Part shown: positions 1 to 12,900 of the stretch, piece by piece
Layout of the letters: each line of letters opens with the position of its first letter
Numbering within the stretch: position 1 is the stretch's first letter
NCBI GenBank assembly: GCA_008711295.1
Contig: VUYV01000181.1
Coordinates: 1,217,614-1,281,613 of the forward strand
Direction: 5' to 3'
Source of the DNA: Anarhynchus alexandrinus
Taxonomy: Eukaryota > Chordata > Aves > Charadriiformes > Charadriidae
Length of the DNA stretch: 64,000 nt
Notes under the pieces: generated by a model
Seen by the model: the letters and a program-made list of their open reading frames with translations, nothing else
Databases searched by the model: none
What the model was told of the DNA's origin: nothing
Translations under genes and position numbers: made by a program

Positions 1-238
1 TTCCAGCTTTAATTCACAGGAGCAGCATATTTTTTTTTAAGGAAGACTTTGCTAACTTCTCCCTGTCTTCTGCAGATCCCAACTTTCCTCCTAAAGCTGT
101 GCCAAGAAATAATTAAAAAAAAGTATCCTCTTCTCATAAAAAAAGACTGCTGAATCTTAGAAAAACAAAGAAAATGAAATTAAGATATGATTTTATAAGT
201 GGATCGCTTCTTAAGGCTTAGATACCTCCATACCCACT

Positions 239-290
239 TACACATATATTTTATATATACATATAAACATACATATATGTATAAAAACCA
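239..290 (+). repeat. Alternating TA/CA-rich simple sequence
   Basis: ACACATATATTTTATATATA and following ATACATATATGTATA stretches form an interrupted purine-pyrimidine alternation. Confidence 0.8.
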
Positions 291-2217
291 CAAAAGCTCA
301 CGCTTTGGGTATGAACCTTTGGTGCAGTCCAGCTCCACCCAGCTCAGATAATGGTACTGAGCTCACAGTGACGTTTCCTATTTCTGCAGATGTGGAACCC
401 AAGAAGGAATGAGTTACATCACTCCATAACTTAAAAAACACATGAAGATGGCTATAATATATAGAGGTTGGTGAGCTTCCCCTTCTGCCTCCTGCTACCA
501 CCACTGCTTTCAGAAACGCATCGGTGTCATTTAGGAAGAACATATGGGATCAAACCTTATACTTGTGGAGAGTGGAAGCAGAAGAGCCTCAGACCCCCGT
601 CAGCTGGTCAAAAGGAATATGCTCCTCGGGATACCGTGAGATGTAAACCGCCTATGCGCAGCCTGGCTGCAAATCCACACCCTTCATATGCAAAATTTGG
701 TAAAAGGCATTTGCTTGCAAAAGAGTCTGCTCCCGTAGCCAACCGCGTGCGATGAGCCCTGGTTTTCTCAGCCTGACTGGGACTGGGCTGAAGAGCCAGC
801 TCTCGCTGGGGCAGCTGGGGGAGCCTGGGATGTTTTTTCATGAGAACAGTAGGCATTGTGCTGGAAAAAAAAAAATGAAGCCGTGCCTCTGGACAACTCT
901 TGGAGCCAGAATTCATTTCTCTCGCTCTGTTCTCCTAAAGCGTCAACAATGGCCAACGTTTTCAGCACTAGTGGCACGTTGGCCAACTCACCAGAGCTCC
1001 AGGGCCTGTTTCTCATTTGGATATTTACATAAATTTCCATATGGCACGGAAAAACAATAAATAGAAGTAGGAATGCAGTTTTGTAATTTTCCATGTGTTT
1101 GAGGTTTTCATTCCTGCAAGTGGCCGAGCGCTCGCTGCCCGATTCAGCACAAGGGCCTGAGCCTTAGCTTGAAATTAAGCGCGTGCTCAAGTGGCTGGGG
1201 CCGGAGAAGCAGCTCTCCGAGAAGCAGCCCAGCATGACGGCAAGAGCAGAGGGGTTTTTTTAACAGCTGGATACATCATTTTATAGATGCTACAGGGGTA
1301 GGAACCTTGGAAACAGGCTGGGGTGGAGAGAGAAACCGCTAGAGGAGTAGGCTGGGCCATGGTGCAGGAGCAGGTAGACGTCGTGTTGGAATGTGGTTGG
1401 TGCCTGGGCCCGGCAGGGAGCACACCCGCGTGCGTACACACACACACCACGTACACCCAACGCGTGCAGCAGGCCGGTTCCCCGTGTCAGCCTTTTCCCT
1501 CAGCCTGTTTTTATTAACAGGGGAGAGCGATGGAAAAGCTGCAGTAGCCCCAGCCCAGCTGCCAGATTGGGAAACAGGTTGGCCCTCAACCTCCCCCAGG
1601 CAGGGATGCAGAAGAAGCGAAGGCAACATGAGGCCTTCTGGATGAGGGGAGGAAAGAGAGATGCAATAAGTGTCCCAAAATCTGTTGGTTTGGTGTTGGT
1701 TTTTTTTTTTAAAAATTAAAATCCACGGAAACAAACAAAAATTCAACCCAACCAAGGCACTATCAAAGCAGCAACTTTGGTTTAAATACCTTTCCTAAGC
1801 ACAATTACACGGAGCAGGCCGCTTGAACTTTCCCTGCAGCGGGATCCCGGTGGGGTTGAGGCTTTCTGAACTCGCCGGTGCCCAACTTTCTCCCCCTCTC
1901 CCGCTCAGAGCTAGAGGGGAGACTGACTCATTTGGTTAAAAATAAAAACACTGCTATCTAAACTTTAATGGCTTTGTTTCTCATTGCTGCAGGCAGTGGT
2001 TCATATGCATTCCAAACAGCACTTTGACTGCAAATGTACCGTTTTGGAAGCTATTCCACCTGAAAAACAATATCTTTCATCTCTCTGCCTTGCACTGCTG
2101 GGGGCTGGGAGCACACCCCTCCTGGCTCCAGACACCGGGAAGGCGGTGGGGTGGGAAAGAGAAAAGCTGGCTCCTCCGCAAGGCTGACCTGTGCTGCAGC
2201 CGGCCTCTGCCCTCGCT

Positions 2218-2253
2218 GGAGAACCCCAAGGGGTTGGAGAACCCCAAGGGGAT
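2218..2253 (+). repeat. 18-bp tandem duplication
   Basis: GGAGAACCCCAAGGGGTT is followed directly by GGAGAACCCCAAGGGGAT, with one mismatch. Confidence 0.9.
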
Positions 2254-2634
2254 GGAGAGCCGTGCGCCGATGCGCTGGAAGTGCTGTAGAGTAGGGCTTC
2301 AACCTGGGCTGGAAGAGAAAGTGTTTGAGATGTTGGGGTGGGGGGTGATGCCAAACTCTGCCGCTCCCAAGACTTACCGAGGGGCTCTGTCAGAGACATG
2401 GTGCTCCCTGCAGACCTCCCACCCACCGGCTTTCGCTGCCCAGAGGCTCCCCTATGCACCCAGAGCCAACTTTTGACTGTATGAACATGTCCGGTTGCAT
2501 CTTCCTAGCTCAGGGATCAGTGGCAAAGAAGAGGGGAAAGCTGGAGCTGGGAGCTGCTCTACTAACCAGCACACACACACTGCACCAGCACCGGTGAACC
2601 AGAGCTCACTCCTCGTTGAAGCCCTTGTTATAAA

Positions 2635-2790
2635 ATCATAGAACCATAGAATGGTTGGAGTTGGAAGGGACCTTAAAGATCATCTTGTTCCAACCCCCCT
2701 GCCATGGGCAGGAACACCTCCCACCAGCCCAGGTTGCTCAAAGCCCCATCCAACCTGGCCGTGAACACCTCCAGGGATGGGGCACCCCTT
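2635..2790 (-). mobile_element. CR1 LINE, 5'-truncated 3' end
   Basis: The plus strand begins with ATCATAGAACCATAGAATGG followed by the GTTGGAGTTGGAAGGGACCTT block, which is the reverse complement of the CR1 3' terminus. Similarity runs through the 'cacctccagggatgggg' block and then breaks off. Only about 150 bp remain, typical of severe CR1 5' truncation. The copy is non-coding. Confidence 0.93.
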
Positions 2791-3329
2791 GTTGAAGCCT
2801 CTTCCATGACATCTTCACCACTATCGTCCCTTTTGTCAGGACAGTTGTGTCAGGACCATGTATGCCATCACCTGCCCAAATGCTGCAGCTTCGTGTCGCT
2901 GCAGAGACGTAGCAGCCTTGCAAATGCACACCTGGACGCAGCGGAGCCACCATGCCGGGCTCACAGGCCTGCTCACACAGGCACATATTCCCCTTGCCCA
3001 CACAAATCCCCCACAGAGCCCGGGTTTGTCTGGGTTTACGCAAGAGAAAGGCCTGGGATAAGTAGTGGTCATCACTCCAGCCCTGCGCTTTAAAAGGCAG
3101 CGTGGTTTTGCTGGTGGCCCCACTTCTGATGTGGAGCTGCTCGATTTGTTAGGGTCTTTTTGTCTAACCTTTGAATGACAGTTCCCCGTATCGCTCCTGC
3201 TCCCACAGAAATCAGTGACGAACCTCACACCATTTTTCACATCGTGGGATCTGGTTTAAAAGGGAGAGACAAAGGAATCCGAGTTGGGGGGCGCAAAGGG
3301 ACGGTCAAATAACCGGTCCGCCAAGGGGG

Positions 3330-3600
3330 TTACGTATTCGTCTCATGCATATAATGACTTTGTGGTGTTACCCTAGCAACTAAAGCTCAGAGATGATGCA
3401 ATCAAATTTGGGAACGATGTGATTAGAAATGACAGGCAAGGGGAAACAAAGGGAAGCAAAGTTGCTGTGGCAGCTGGGATGCAGCGCTCGGCGCGTAATG
3501 CATGTATCGGGGCTGCGAGACATTCTTCCAAGCAATTACACTAAATATCATATTCTATTTGCCAGCTAATTACAGAATATCATTCAGCGCCTGCCGTCCA
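3330..3600. promoter_or_regulatory. Candidate conserved enhancer around the X-box
   Basis: This block is AT-rich and free of recognisable repeats. Besides the X-box it has a TGATGCAATC C/EBP-like site, AATGCATG and AATTACA elements and a CTAATTAC homeodomain core. This motif density and the absence of open frames are what a distal conserved element would look like, but conservation cannot be tested here. Confidence 0.3.
3367..3380 (+). promoter_or_regulatory. RFX X-box motif (GTTACCCTAGCAAC)
   Basis: The 14-mer fits the RFX consensus GTNRCC-N2-RGYAAC, with both half-sites intact and the preferred 2-base spacer. It lies in an AT-rich block that also contains TAATTA homeodomain cores (about 3566). 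RFX factors drive ciliary and neuronal genes. Whether this site is bound is unknown. Confidence 0.5.
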
Positions 3601-6600
3601 GCCCGTCCCTGCTCTCCCCACTTTGGTGATGCCCGGGGAACGGTACTCTCATTAACCCAGCTGTGTTTGATCTGCTCTTACATTTTCCCTTGGCACCTGC
3701 CCAGCACAAGCTACTATTTGCTTTTCCCCCCCCCTTTCTCTGCATATTCCCCTCCCCACTTCACGCCCCCCTCTCCTCCAGGGACCCGCTGCTCTCCCTT
3801 GGCAGTTGCACATCGCTGTCTTTGCAACGATCCCTCCCAGGGAGAAGCGGTGCTGATGAGCATCATAAAGGGGAGTGCTTTGCTTCGGGCTTCGAGTGCT
3901 CGGCCAGCCTTCAACCCCCCTATGCGACAGCCCCAGGGGCTCTCTGCACCACCTGAGGTCTAATAACGCCATGATATAAAGCTGAAATACCATTTAGGCC
4001 TGCACTGCTTGAGCACAGCTGCCCAGATGTTCCGCTGCCTTCACGCAGCCGCCTGATTTGATGTAGGGTGCGTTGCTACGCCGTGAGCACGCAGCTTCAG
4101 CATGGGGGGGCACCCTGCCCGCCCCCGAGAGGCGCCCTGTTTGCCTTCACCCCCCTTGTTTGGAGGGGGTGACGGGATCAGGGGTGCAAGATGTGCGTGG
4201 GCTCTGCCAGACCCCCTCTTTGGGCTTGGCTTGCGGGGGGATGCACTCAGGCGCTCCTGGAAATGATTGCCCTGGAAAGGAGAGAAAAACAAGTGGAAAT
4301 AGGGGGACTAGGGACTTGCACTGTAAATATTACTGATGATTCATAATCCCTTTTTCTCAGAATTTCAGGTTTCTTAACTATTATCCCTCTCGCAGGAAGC
4401 CCCGACTGTTCTTTTGACAGGTTTATGTGACCCAGCAGGCACTTTTCATTCATTTTCACTGTAAAAACAACAGGCTCAATTCTCTATTGCTCGGTACCTG
4501 GCGGTGTCATTAGCCTAGTGCCGAGGATGAGGAGGGGGAATGGGAAGAAAGAAGAATCACTGCTGCTCTGATGCGACACCTCTTTACAGCCATCCATGCT
4601 ATCCTCAGCTGTCATGTGTATCTGACAGCAACCGAGAGTCACCTCAAAGATGTGGAAACCAAATGTTTCCAAAGAAGCGCTGAGAAGGACACAAAACCGA
4701 TGCCATTTCTCTCCCAGACCCTCCAGCCTTGTCTCCACTGCCAGGAAAAGAGAGGGCGGTTTGAAATATGCATTACCTGACATGTTCTAAGATCCTCGTG
4801 GTGACAGGATACCTTGGTAGATGGTCAGGATGAACCATGAGGTTGTCTCTTATGAGCAAATGTGTTCAGAATAGAGCAGGCTGTTCCTAAATCAGGATTT
4901 TAACGTGTGAGTTAGCCACTTGGTAAATGTGATAAACTGCATTCTCCCCCTCCCTCCCCCCCCTCTCTGTTGTCGGCATCCCAAAAGGCTCCCTTCCCCT
5001 CCTCCTCATTAACTTCTCCCCCAGGCGGGAGCTGAGGGTAGAGAGAGGGGAAGGGGGTTCTGGCTCCCCTTATTGCTCATATTTTCAGTCCCTCTAGAAA
5101 GCCAAGGCAAAGGCTCCACCTTCCATCGCCCTGTAAGGGCACTGTGACCCCGTGCTGGCCTGGATAATGGCCAGACCTCGCCATAGCCAGCTTCCCTTTC
5201 CTTCTGTCCCAATCCGGGTGATAACACCAGTGCCAGAGGGGACCGTGAGGCGTTGGGCTTCAGCTCCCATCTCAGGGACACCCCGCCAGTCCCACACCTA
5301 CATCTCCCTGGTTATCCCAAGCGAGCGCCCAGCCCGGCTCTCCTGGGCTGATGCTGCGGGTACCACTGCCATGTCGCCCGTCCGCGGGGAACCGCAGCAC
5401 CGCCGCTTTCTGCCGCTCCTGCAAAGCGGCATTTTCACACCCATCTCCTTCTCCCCCAGCCCTCTCCCGCTGGTCCCCGTCTTGCATTCAAGAGCGAGTT
5501 GCTGGAGACGACAGGGGCTGGGATGCACTGAGCCCCGGCAGGTGGCTGTGCAGCACCGTGGGCCGGCACGATTCAGACAGATCAAACCACCGTAGGATGC
5601 GAGAGAGGGAGAACAGCTGAGAAGGCAGCAAATGGGGGAGCTGCTACTGCCAGATGGGGCATGGGGAGCCGAACTTCATTTGAATTGCTCGCAGGCTTAG
5701 CAGCCAGGCAGAAAGAAATCATGGCAAATCCATCTAATGCAAACTAATGCTGGTCATTAGAAAGCAGGCTGGAGGAGCGCTGCCTGCATCGGGGAAAAGA
5801 CATTAGGGAGAAAGTTTCTGAGGAGGTTTCTGAGCCAAAATGGATCATCTCTGAACAATTTACTCTTCATTTACTGTTGTTCTCCGACCTGGGGAAGGGA
5901 GGGTTGGTATTTTCTTTTTTTCTCCCACAAAGAAAGACTACCCCAGGGTGATGCCGCTTGTACCGTGGCCAGCTTTTCAGCGACGCTGGGCAGAAAGCAA
6001 TGCTTGTGGCTCTCAGCAAAAGGCCCACTCACTCAGCAGCACTTAAAAGCAGAGGAGCCCTTCCCTCCGTGCGCACATCAAGGGTAATATCGGTAATTGG
6101 GTTTATGCAGTCCTGGAATGGAACACAGACCAGTCCTGTCCATGACTGGCACTGACCACAGCCTCCCTCCCCACAAACACGGCTGCCACAGCGGTGGTTT
6201 AACAAGAACCAAATGCTTTTTGATGACCGTTTTGTAAAAAATAAACAAATCAATAATTCCCTCTCAGCTGCAGACCTTGGATGAGTTCTCCCGACCCTCC
6301 TGGCTGCTAATGGAAGGCAGCGGCACGACTGAAGGGACACCGTGCCATTAAAAAGTTATCTTTCAGAAATAACCTGTCTTCCCCCAGAACAGCCCCTTCG
6401 ATTATTCAAAATGGCTTCAGCATCAAGGCTGTTTCTAAACGTTTTTCCACATTTGCTGTCTCGTACTTCATTTCACTACACAGGACAATTTCTTGGCGCT
6501 TAGTTTTGGGCATCAGTCATCATATAACTTGTCTTGCCAAAGGCTGACGAGGAAAAGAAACTGCGTCGTAGGACCTGGCCTGCTCCCAGCCTAACCCCTG

Positions 6601-9591
6601 CTCCCGGTGGGGTCGGGGATGGTGGGGAAGGCTGGACACCCACCCTGTGGTCTGCTGTCACAGGGCGGCTGGGAGCCTTGGGGGGGAATAAAATATCACT
6701 GGAAAATGCAGATGGACTTTTGCAAAACTTTTGCCAAAACACAGATCATCCATGCTGGAAACTGCCAAATTCCTTCAGCGGTCACCTTCAGGACCTCCAG
6801 CCTCCAGAGACAACTTCACAGGGTGGGTCATCCACAATTAGGACATATGAAGCCCTCCTGCGGGTCACAGGGGACAGGAGCCCCATCTCAAGGGCACGCC
6901 AGTCAACTCACAGAGTACCAGCTTTTTTTTTTTTTTCAGAAAGAAAAAGAAATAAAAAAAGTCTTTTCTGGCTCAGCATTAATTTTTTGCTTTCTTGAAT
7001 CAGGATGAAAACTTTCTGTAAGTCTCAAAGTATCAACCCACTGTAGGAGCCCATGAGCGACACGCAAAGAGCATCTCTTCTCTCCTCATGCTTCAGCTGC
7101 GCACGTCTAATAGAGCCAGACAGGGTCTCACTACTGGAGCTGAACTGAAATGGCTTTTGGGGAAATGACCTCTTGTTTTGAGGTCTCTTCAGGGGGAGGA
7201 AGGCTCAGGGGAAAGAGGCTACAGGATGGGAGGTCTTGGGAGCAAAGAGCCTCTGGGAAGTCTGTAATTCCCCTTGGCGCTGTTAGAAAATCACCCCCTG
7301 CTGTTGCTCTCTATGGGCTTCAGAATGAGATTTCAATAAACCCTGTTAATTTTTCTATAAAACCCCATCAACTGCATTCGCGTTAAATCCTATAGCACTT
7401 TCTCAGACAGCTCCAGGGAATGATAACCTGGACTTTTGCCAAAAACAGAAACTCAGCAAAAGAGACTTTCCACCAGAGCTGGTTCATAGACCGTCAAGCT
7501 GGACAAGACCGTCTCTTCGTGTGCCCAGTCCCTCCTATATCCTGAGCCAAAGACATCCATCCGTGTTCTCTGCCAGGGCTCACCCGACATCCCACCAGCT
7601 AGCGTGCTTTGCACAGGTCTATTTGACCAGTATGGAGAGCTCTTGCTTTAAACTGGGTGAACATTTCTTCACTACTGACTCAGCAGACAAGACACTCTTG
7701 CCCACCCACCTCCCAAGGATGGATGAACCTGCGGGGGGCTGATAGACCTTCCTTTCCTGCGTTAGATCCCAACACCTTCATGGAGCAGCAGGCTCTCAGC
7801 AGCTGTTGCCTGCCTGGCATTCCATCTCCGGAGCCAAGGGGAGAGTGACCACAGAGAAGCCCTCTCAGTGCCATCAGTCCAGCACTGGGCTGCACAGCAG
7901 TCCATGGGGAGGACCGCAGGTGCTGTAGATCGATCTGAGCTAGTTTGAATCCACCCAGCTTGGAGGAGTTTCAGCAGGGGCTGTGGAAGCCAGCGAGGAA
8001 GACTATGAGGAAGAGGACAGACCTTTGCAGAGGACCAAAGTGCCCTAACGCCCTGCTAACACTCCCCAAGTTAACAACTATAAAGTCTCGGTGACACTGA
8101 GGACAGACAGACTCTCTGTTTCACTGCCCAGAACGGGTGAGACTCTGAAGCCGTCGCCTTGCCATGGCTCCGGGATTTTGTACCCTATGGAGCTGTAGCT
8201 AATTGTTAAGCCGGGTTTTCAGATAAGGCCTTTGCTGTATTTTAAAGGCAACCAATTTTCTTTCTAGGAGTTTTGTTTTTTTCTTCCTGCATCTGCACTT
8301 GTAGTTATTTCTATCCTCTCTCTTACCATCTCTAGCCTGCCTTATCATCATTTGCAAATTACAGGAGTTGGAGGTGGCAGAAGCATCATCTTTTGCTGCT
8401 TTTCGGTACGAAGTGTCATGAGTCCACCTAAGCTAACGCACACGCGTTGGCACACCGTGACCTGCTCACCAGGACGCCCTGTCCAGGCTCTCGGTCGAGG
8501 AGGAGTTAATATGTTTGTCTTGCACAAACAAGATTGAAGGCAGGCTGGGCTCAGCTGGAGAGAATCATTTTATCAGGAGAGGTTATGAGGAAAAGAAACT
8601 CTTAAAAGACTCTCTAGCAGTTTGTAGAGCTGGCGGGGAGTTGGGTTGTTTGGACCTGGGAGCGGGCGCTCGTTGTGAAAGCCTCTCTTGATGTCTTGTG
8701 GGGGCAGAGCTCAGCGCGGGGTGTGCACCGTGAAAGGTGGGGGTTCGGAGGCGGCGGCAGAGGGGCAGAGCGGCACAGGGAAGGGACTTCGCGGTCACGC
8801 AACACTTTTGATGTTGTTCTGATCGGGATCAGCTGAAAACCTCCACGTTCTTCACACAGCAGTATTGCCAAAGCAGAAGTGATTTTTATGTATTTATTGT
8901 TTGACAAAATGTAAAGGCTTTTTCAAAGAGTTAATTAAATGCTTGTGTTGCAGGTCAATCTGCCGCTTTAGTTTCAAATCAACAAAGCAAGGAAACATCT
9001 GGGATCGCGTAAATACCATTTTACTTTTATTTTTGAACTTTTCCTTTCTTTCTGGTGTGATATGCGTGAGCAATAGCTCTGCTAGGCAGAGGGTTCCTTC
9101 CCTTTTCTAATTTAGAAAAATTAAAAGTTTAAATATAGGTTAAAAATAAAATCACTTCTTGGACTTGAGAAAAACAGAGACCAGGGGTGCAGGCAGAGTG
9201 CCATCCAGAATGCCTGCTTGGTCCATCCGGATGGAAAACCCGGTCTCCTCATGGAAGACCCCAACACAGACTGTTATTTCCCAGGGTGAGCACTGGTCCA
9301 TGAACTTTCTGCCAGGAAACCCACGATCCCACTTGCAGCCCACAGTCTCTCCTTGCAGCTTCTATTTAGTCCCCCCAACATGATCCTGTCTCATCGCTTG
9401 TCACGTAACACGATGGTCCCAACACCTGAAGGCTGTCGCCAATCATCATCTTCAAACCTCACCTCACATGTTGGATCAGGCTCACATGCACTGGGCTTTT
9501 GGCTAGTTTTTGGTTTAATTTTGTGACTGTTATTTTGTGATTGTTTTGCGACTGCTATTCTCCTCCCCCTTCTCCTTTTCCCTGATATGAC

Positions 9592-9640
9592 AAAAAAAAA
9601 AGAAAAAAAAAAAAGAAAAAAAAAGAAAAAAAAAAGAAAG
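9592..9640 (+). repeat. A-rich (A)nG simple sequence
   Basis: About 49 bases of A runs broken only by single G residues. No retroposed body was recognised next to it. Confidence 0.95.
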
Positions 9641-10794
9641 GAGCTTAAACATATTTTGCGGTTAAACCACTTTTTTTCATGTCGGCTGGTTCCCACTGGG
9701 CTGAAAAGCAATAAAAAGTCAGGAAGAAGTATGGGCTCCCCTCTCAGCTTTGTCATATGGATGAATAGCACAGTAAAAAGCGCTGAATGCTATCGGTTAA
9801 AACGAAGTCGCTGCTCTTCCAAGTACATTTTGCAATGCTCTGAAGCAAAAGGGTGGGGGGATCGGATGGTGAAAAACCTCTCCCAGAGATGGATCCTTTG
9901 TCGGGCTAAAGATTTTTGCATTAAAAAGAAATCCTGGTTATAATCACTCTACCCACAGCAACATTTCCAGTTCTCCCTCCCTCTGCCCTCGCCCCCCTCA
10001 CTTTTCTGTGGCACTGAAATAAATCTCAAGGTAATGTAACTTGCGGCAAGGCTATCTGTGAGCATCTTGGAGGCTCTGTCAATAAAAAGGCCAGGCTAGT
10101 AGCGCTGGAGTGCAAAGATCCTCTTATTATCTCACTTCGCAGCCCTTCCTGGGCATTTCTCTCCCTTGTGTTCCTCATCAGGTCCCTGATTGTGCTGATA
10201 AGGGGGGAAAAAAAAAAGAAAAAGTGGGGGGAAACCAGCAAAACTAGATGACGCGTCTTTGTACTATTTCACATTTTCACCTGGAAAATACTCTGGTCTG
10301 CAATGTTAATATCTAATTGCAGGTAAAAGTAGATGTGCAACGGCTGGAGAATTTCCCATTAAGGTGCTCAGAAATCACTTCTTACTCCCGGTTTTGATCT
10401 CCCATTGTTGAGCAAGCTGAAAGCGGTTCACTTCAGGAGAAGGCAGGCTCCATTGTGTAAGGTCCCTTTCCAGCAAGGACAGCCAGACTGGAGCTTTCAA
10501 TAAAATGGGGCTTTCTTTTCTCTTGCACTTTCTCTCCCCCCCTCACCACCCCACCCCCATTTTTTTTTTTTTAATTAGAGTAAAGCCAACTTCTCAAAAC
10601 CCAAACCTTCCCAAAGAACATCTCCACCCTGATAAGGTGGTTTAGCCTGGCCAAGAGGGATATATGGTTAAACCCTCTTACAAGGGGAAAGAGACCTCAG
10701 AAGAGCAGGAGATTACCGGGGAATATGGAGCGCCTGGTGCTCGAGCCACCCTGATGACGTGGATGCTGTAAAGGCCAAGTCTCTGTCAGGTCGA

Positions 10795-10862
10795 TCAAGG
10801 GTGGGGATTTGAATCTCGGTCCTTCACATCCCCCCAGAGACCCCAACAACCGAATGCTCTGG
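10795..10862 (-). mobile_element. Possible MIR-like (tRNA-headed) SINE fragment
   Basis: Plus-strand GGGGATTTGAATCTCGGTCC followed by TTCACATCCC and CCCCAACAACC resembles the reverse complement of the tRNA-derived head of amniote MIR-type SINEs: B-box-like GATTCAAATCC in minus sense, then the 'cccagtggttagggca' segment. The match is short and diverged, from memory only. Confidence 0.4.
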
Positions 10863-11432
10863 AGAGGACAAGCTTGTCGGTGATCTCAGGTTCAGAAGGG
10901 GACAACATTTAAATTTTAACCAACTTTAGAGATTGGAGAAGCCATTTTCTTTCCAAACCCAGATCCTCTCCCTCTTTTTGTCCTTTCTTTTTCAGTTGCT
11001 AGAGATGAAGCCTATATGACCACGTATTTCTAAGACAAAAAGAGTGTCAGACAAGGGTAAACCCAGTTGTTTTATAGACACACCACCAGAGCTGGGGAGG
11101 GGGTCTGGCTGCAGACACGCTCCTCCCTGCACAAAGGCTTTAACTTGGGCAGCCGTGGACAGCCTCAACCTACAGTAGAGGCAGAGCGCAGCGTATCCTG
11201 TGGAGACAACAGGAGGGGCTCAGTGAAGAAGAATTTGACGCTTTTCCTCCCAAAGTTTTTCTCCCTTGTCTAAACGTAGATTTTCACAGCTCTGCTTTCA
11301 CTGGTGGGAAATCAAAAGTTGATTCAGGTTTTCTTTTTTTGCTGATATTCCATTCTGGTTGGGTGTGGTTATGCTTCACTGGGGCAATGTTGAGGAAAAA
11401 TAAAAGAATGGAGTTTTGTCCCTTGGAATCCT

Positions 11433-11487
11433 CATTTCTGCCATCATTACACTGGTGCCCATCCCATTTCTCCCATCATTACACTGG
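11433..11487 (+). repeat. 32-bp period tandem duplication
   Basis: CATTTCT followed by CCATCATTACACTGG occurs at 11433 and again at 11465, with a small difference between the two blocks. Confidence 0.88.
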
Positions 11488-11719
11488 GCAGCCAGAAGGA
11501 GTATTGGGGTTTTCCAGGTGGACTGGGGGCCTCTGGATAGAGAGGCGCATCACTGTACGGTGGCACTGGATGCCGCACATGACAGCCAGTACAGGAGGAG
11601 GTGAGAGGAGCTGACCCTCCGCTTGGCAGCCCTTGAAGAGGAGACACCAAAAAGGAGGGATGTAGTGGGGGCCTCAGCCGCTGCTGAAGGAAATGCTGCA
11701 TTGCAAAACCACGGGCTAT

Positions 11720-11920
11720 AGGGACCTTTGAAGGGTCCAAGTCCTGCTCAAAGCAGGTCTAACTTGGGTCGGGCTGCTCAGGGCTGGTCCAACTGAGCCA
11801 TGAACACTTCTAGGGTTGGAACTTCACCCAAGCTCTATTCCACCACACTTGTTGTGAAAGTTTTTCCTGGTATCTCGTCGAAATTTCCCCTGTTGCTACT
11901 TGTGACGGATGCCCCTTTGC
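11720..11920 (-). mobile_element. Older CR1 LINE fragment
   Basis: Degenerate but continuous similarity to the CR1 3' UTR in reverse orientation: CCTGCTCAAAGCAGG, then GGGCTGCTCAGGGC, GAACACTTCTAGGGTTGGA, GTGAAAGTTTTTCCTGGTA and GAAATTTCCCCTGTTGCTAC. The terminal ATTCTATG repeats are lost. Divergence is higher than in the other copies, so this is an older subfamily. Confidence 0.8.
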
Positions 11921-12246
11921 TGCGAGAAGAGTCTGGTTCTGATTACGATGAATTTGGGGCAGGAGGAAGGGTCTCACTTGTGGAATTTGGTGCTACAAAA
12001 CAACCACGGAGGGCGAGGGCTCCGGAGGATTCAGAGAGTGATAGACAGATAATGGACATCCATAGATAAGTGGATAAAACGCTTACAAGGGATAGAATCC
12101 CTTCTGCTCCTGGTGATAAGCCAGCCGCTGACTGACAGAGGCAAGGAGGAAAACCCTTCTGGGAAGCTTATTCCAAACCTGGTGAATTTAAGCCATGGAT
12201 ACTTGCAGAACTGGTTGTGGCAATCTCAGAGTCATTAGTGGTTATC

Positions 12247-12900
12247 TCTGGAAGCACCAGAAGATTGGAAAGGGACAAAAAAATGCCTAAGTTTTAAAAA
12301 GTATTGGGAACGTGGGCAGAAGTGGGGAACTATAGACCTATCGGTTTAGTTTCAGTCCATGAAAAATCCTGATAGAAAGATACAAATACACTGCTGTGAA
12401 ACAGGTATCTCGGAGGTGTCAAAGAGAAGAGTCTCAGTGACCATGGATTTGTCAAGGACACCCTTCTTCAAACGCCTCTGTGACAAACTGGAGAAATGGA
12501 CTGAAAAAAATAAGAGGTTGAGATTCAGCTGGGGCAGCCAGAAAGTAATATGCCTTGAGATGATGGACTGCACAGGTGAGGTAGGCTTCGGTTCAGCAGA
12601 AAAAGATCTGAGGTTTATTTTGTTCCACTAAGTGAACATGAGTCAGTGATATCAAGCTGGTACAAAAATGGCAAACATCACCCCGGGTTGTATGAGAAGG
12701 CAGATGATGCAGGAGATGTGCATTAATCCTAGGGATTGGTGACACCACAGCGGAGCTCCATGGCCAAAGGGGATACCACACGGGAAGGAAGAGGTGGGAG
12801 AACGGGACAGAGTTCAGGGGGAAGTGACAGGAATGATGAGAGCTGGAAGAAATTATGCCCAAGGTAAAAAGTAGTCTAGAAAAGAAGGAAAGTGGAGCAG
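12247..12900 (+). mobile_element. Degenerate CR1-clade LINE, reverse-transcriptase and 3' part of ORF2
   Basis: Conceptual pieces read APEDWK, then GNYRPIGLVSV, then DHGFVKDT, which correspond in order to PEDW, NYRPVSL and QHGF landmarks of CR1/L2-type reverse transcriptase. Further on come nucleotide matches typical of this LINE: GCAGAAAAAGATCTGAG, TGAACATGAGTCAG, AAAAATGGCAAAC and GTCTAGAAAAG. Stops, frameshifts and internal deletions interrupt the frame throughout, so it is a dead fossil. It is sense on the plus strand, opposite to the CR1 copy 330 bp upstream. Confidence 0.7.

Larger units (their letters stand above)
1..2630. other. ASTN2 5' flank, no gene seen
   Basis: Mixed-composition non-coding DNA with an AT-rich start and a T-rich stretch near 1700. 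Open frames here are short, overlap on both strands and lack any family similarity. Confidence 0.7.
2791..11719. other. ASTN2 5' flank, non-coding with scattered AT-rich blocks
   Basis: No exon, RNA gene or intact transposon was recognised. AT-rich, repeat-free blocks that could be conserved elements lie near 4290-4480 (GTAAATATTACTG, ATGATTCATAAT), 8850-9140 and 10250-10420 (ATTGTT SOX-type core, TCTAATTGCAG). T- and C-rich tracts occur near 3727, 4950, 6920 and 10550. Confidence 0.6.

Noticed and set aside
9391..9943. Lys- or Phe-rich frames on both strands
   Set aside because: Translation of the A-rich simple sequence at 9592-9640.
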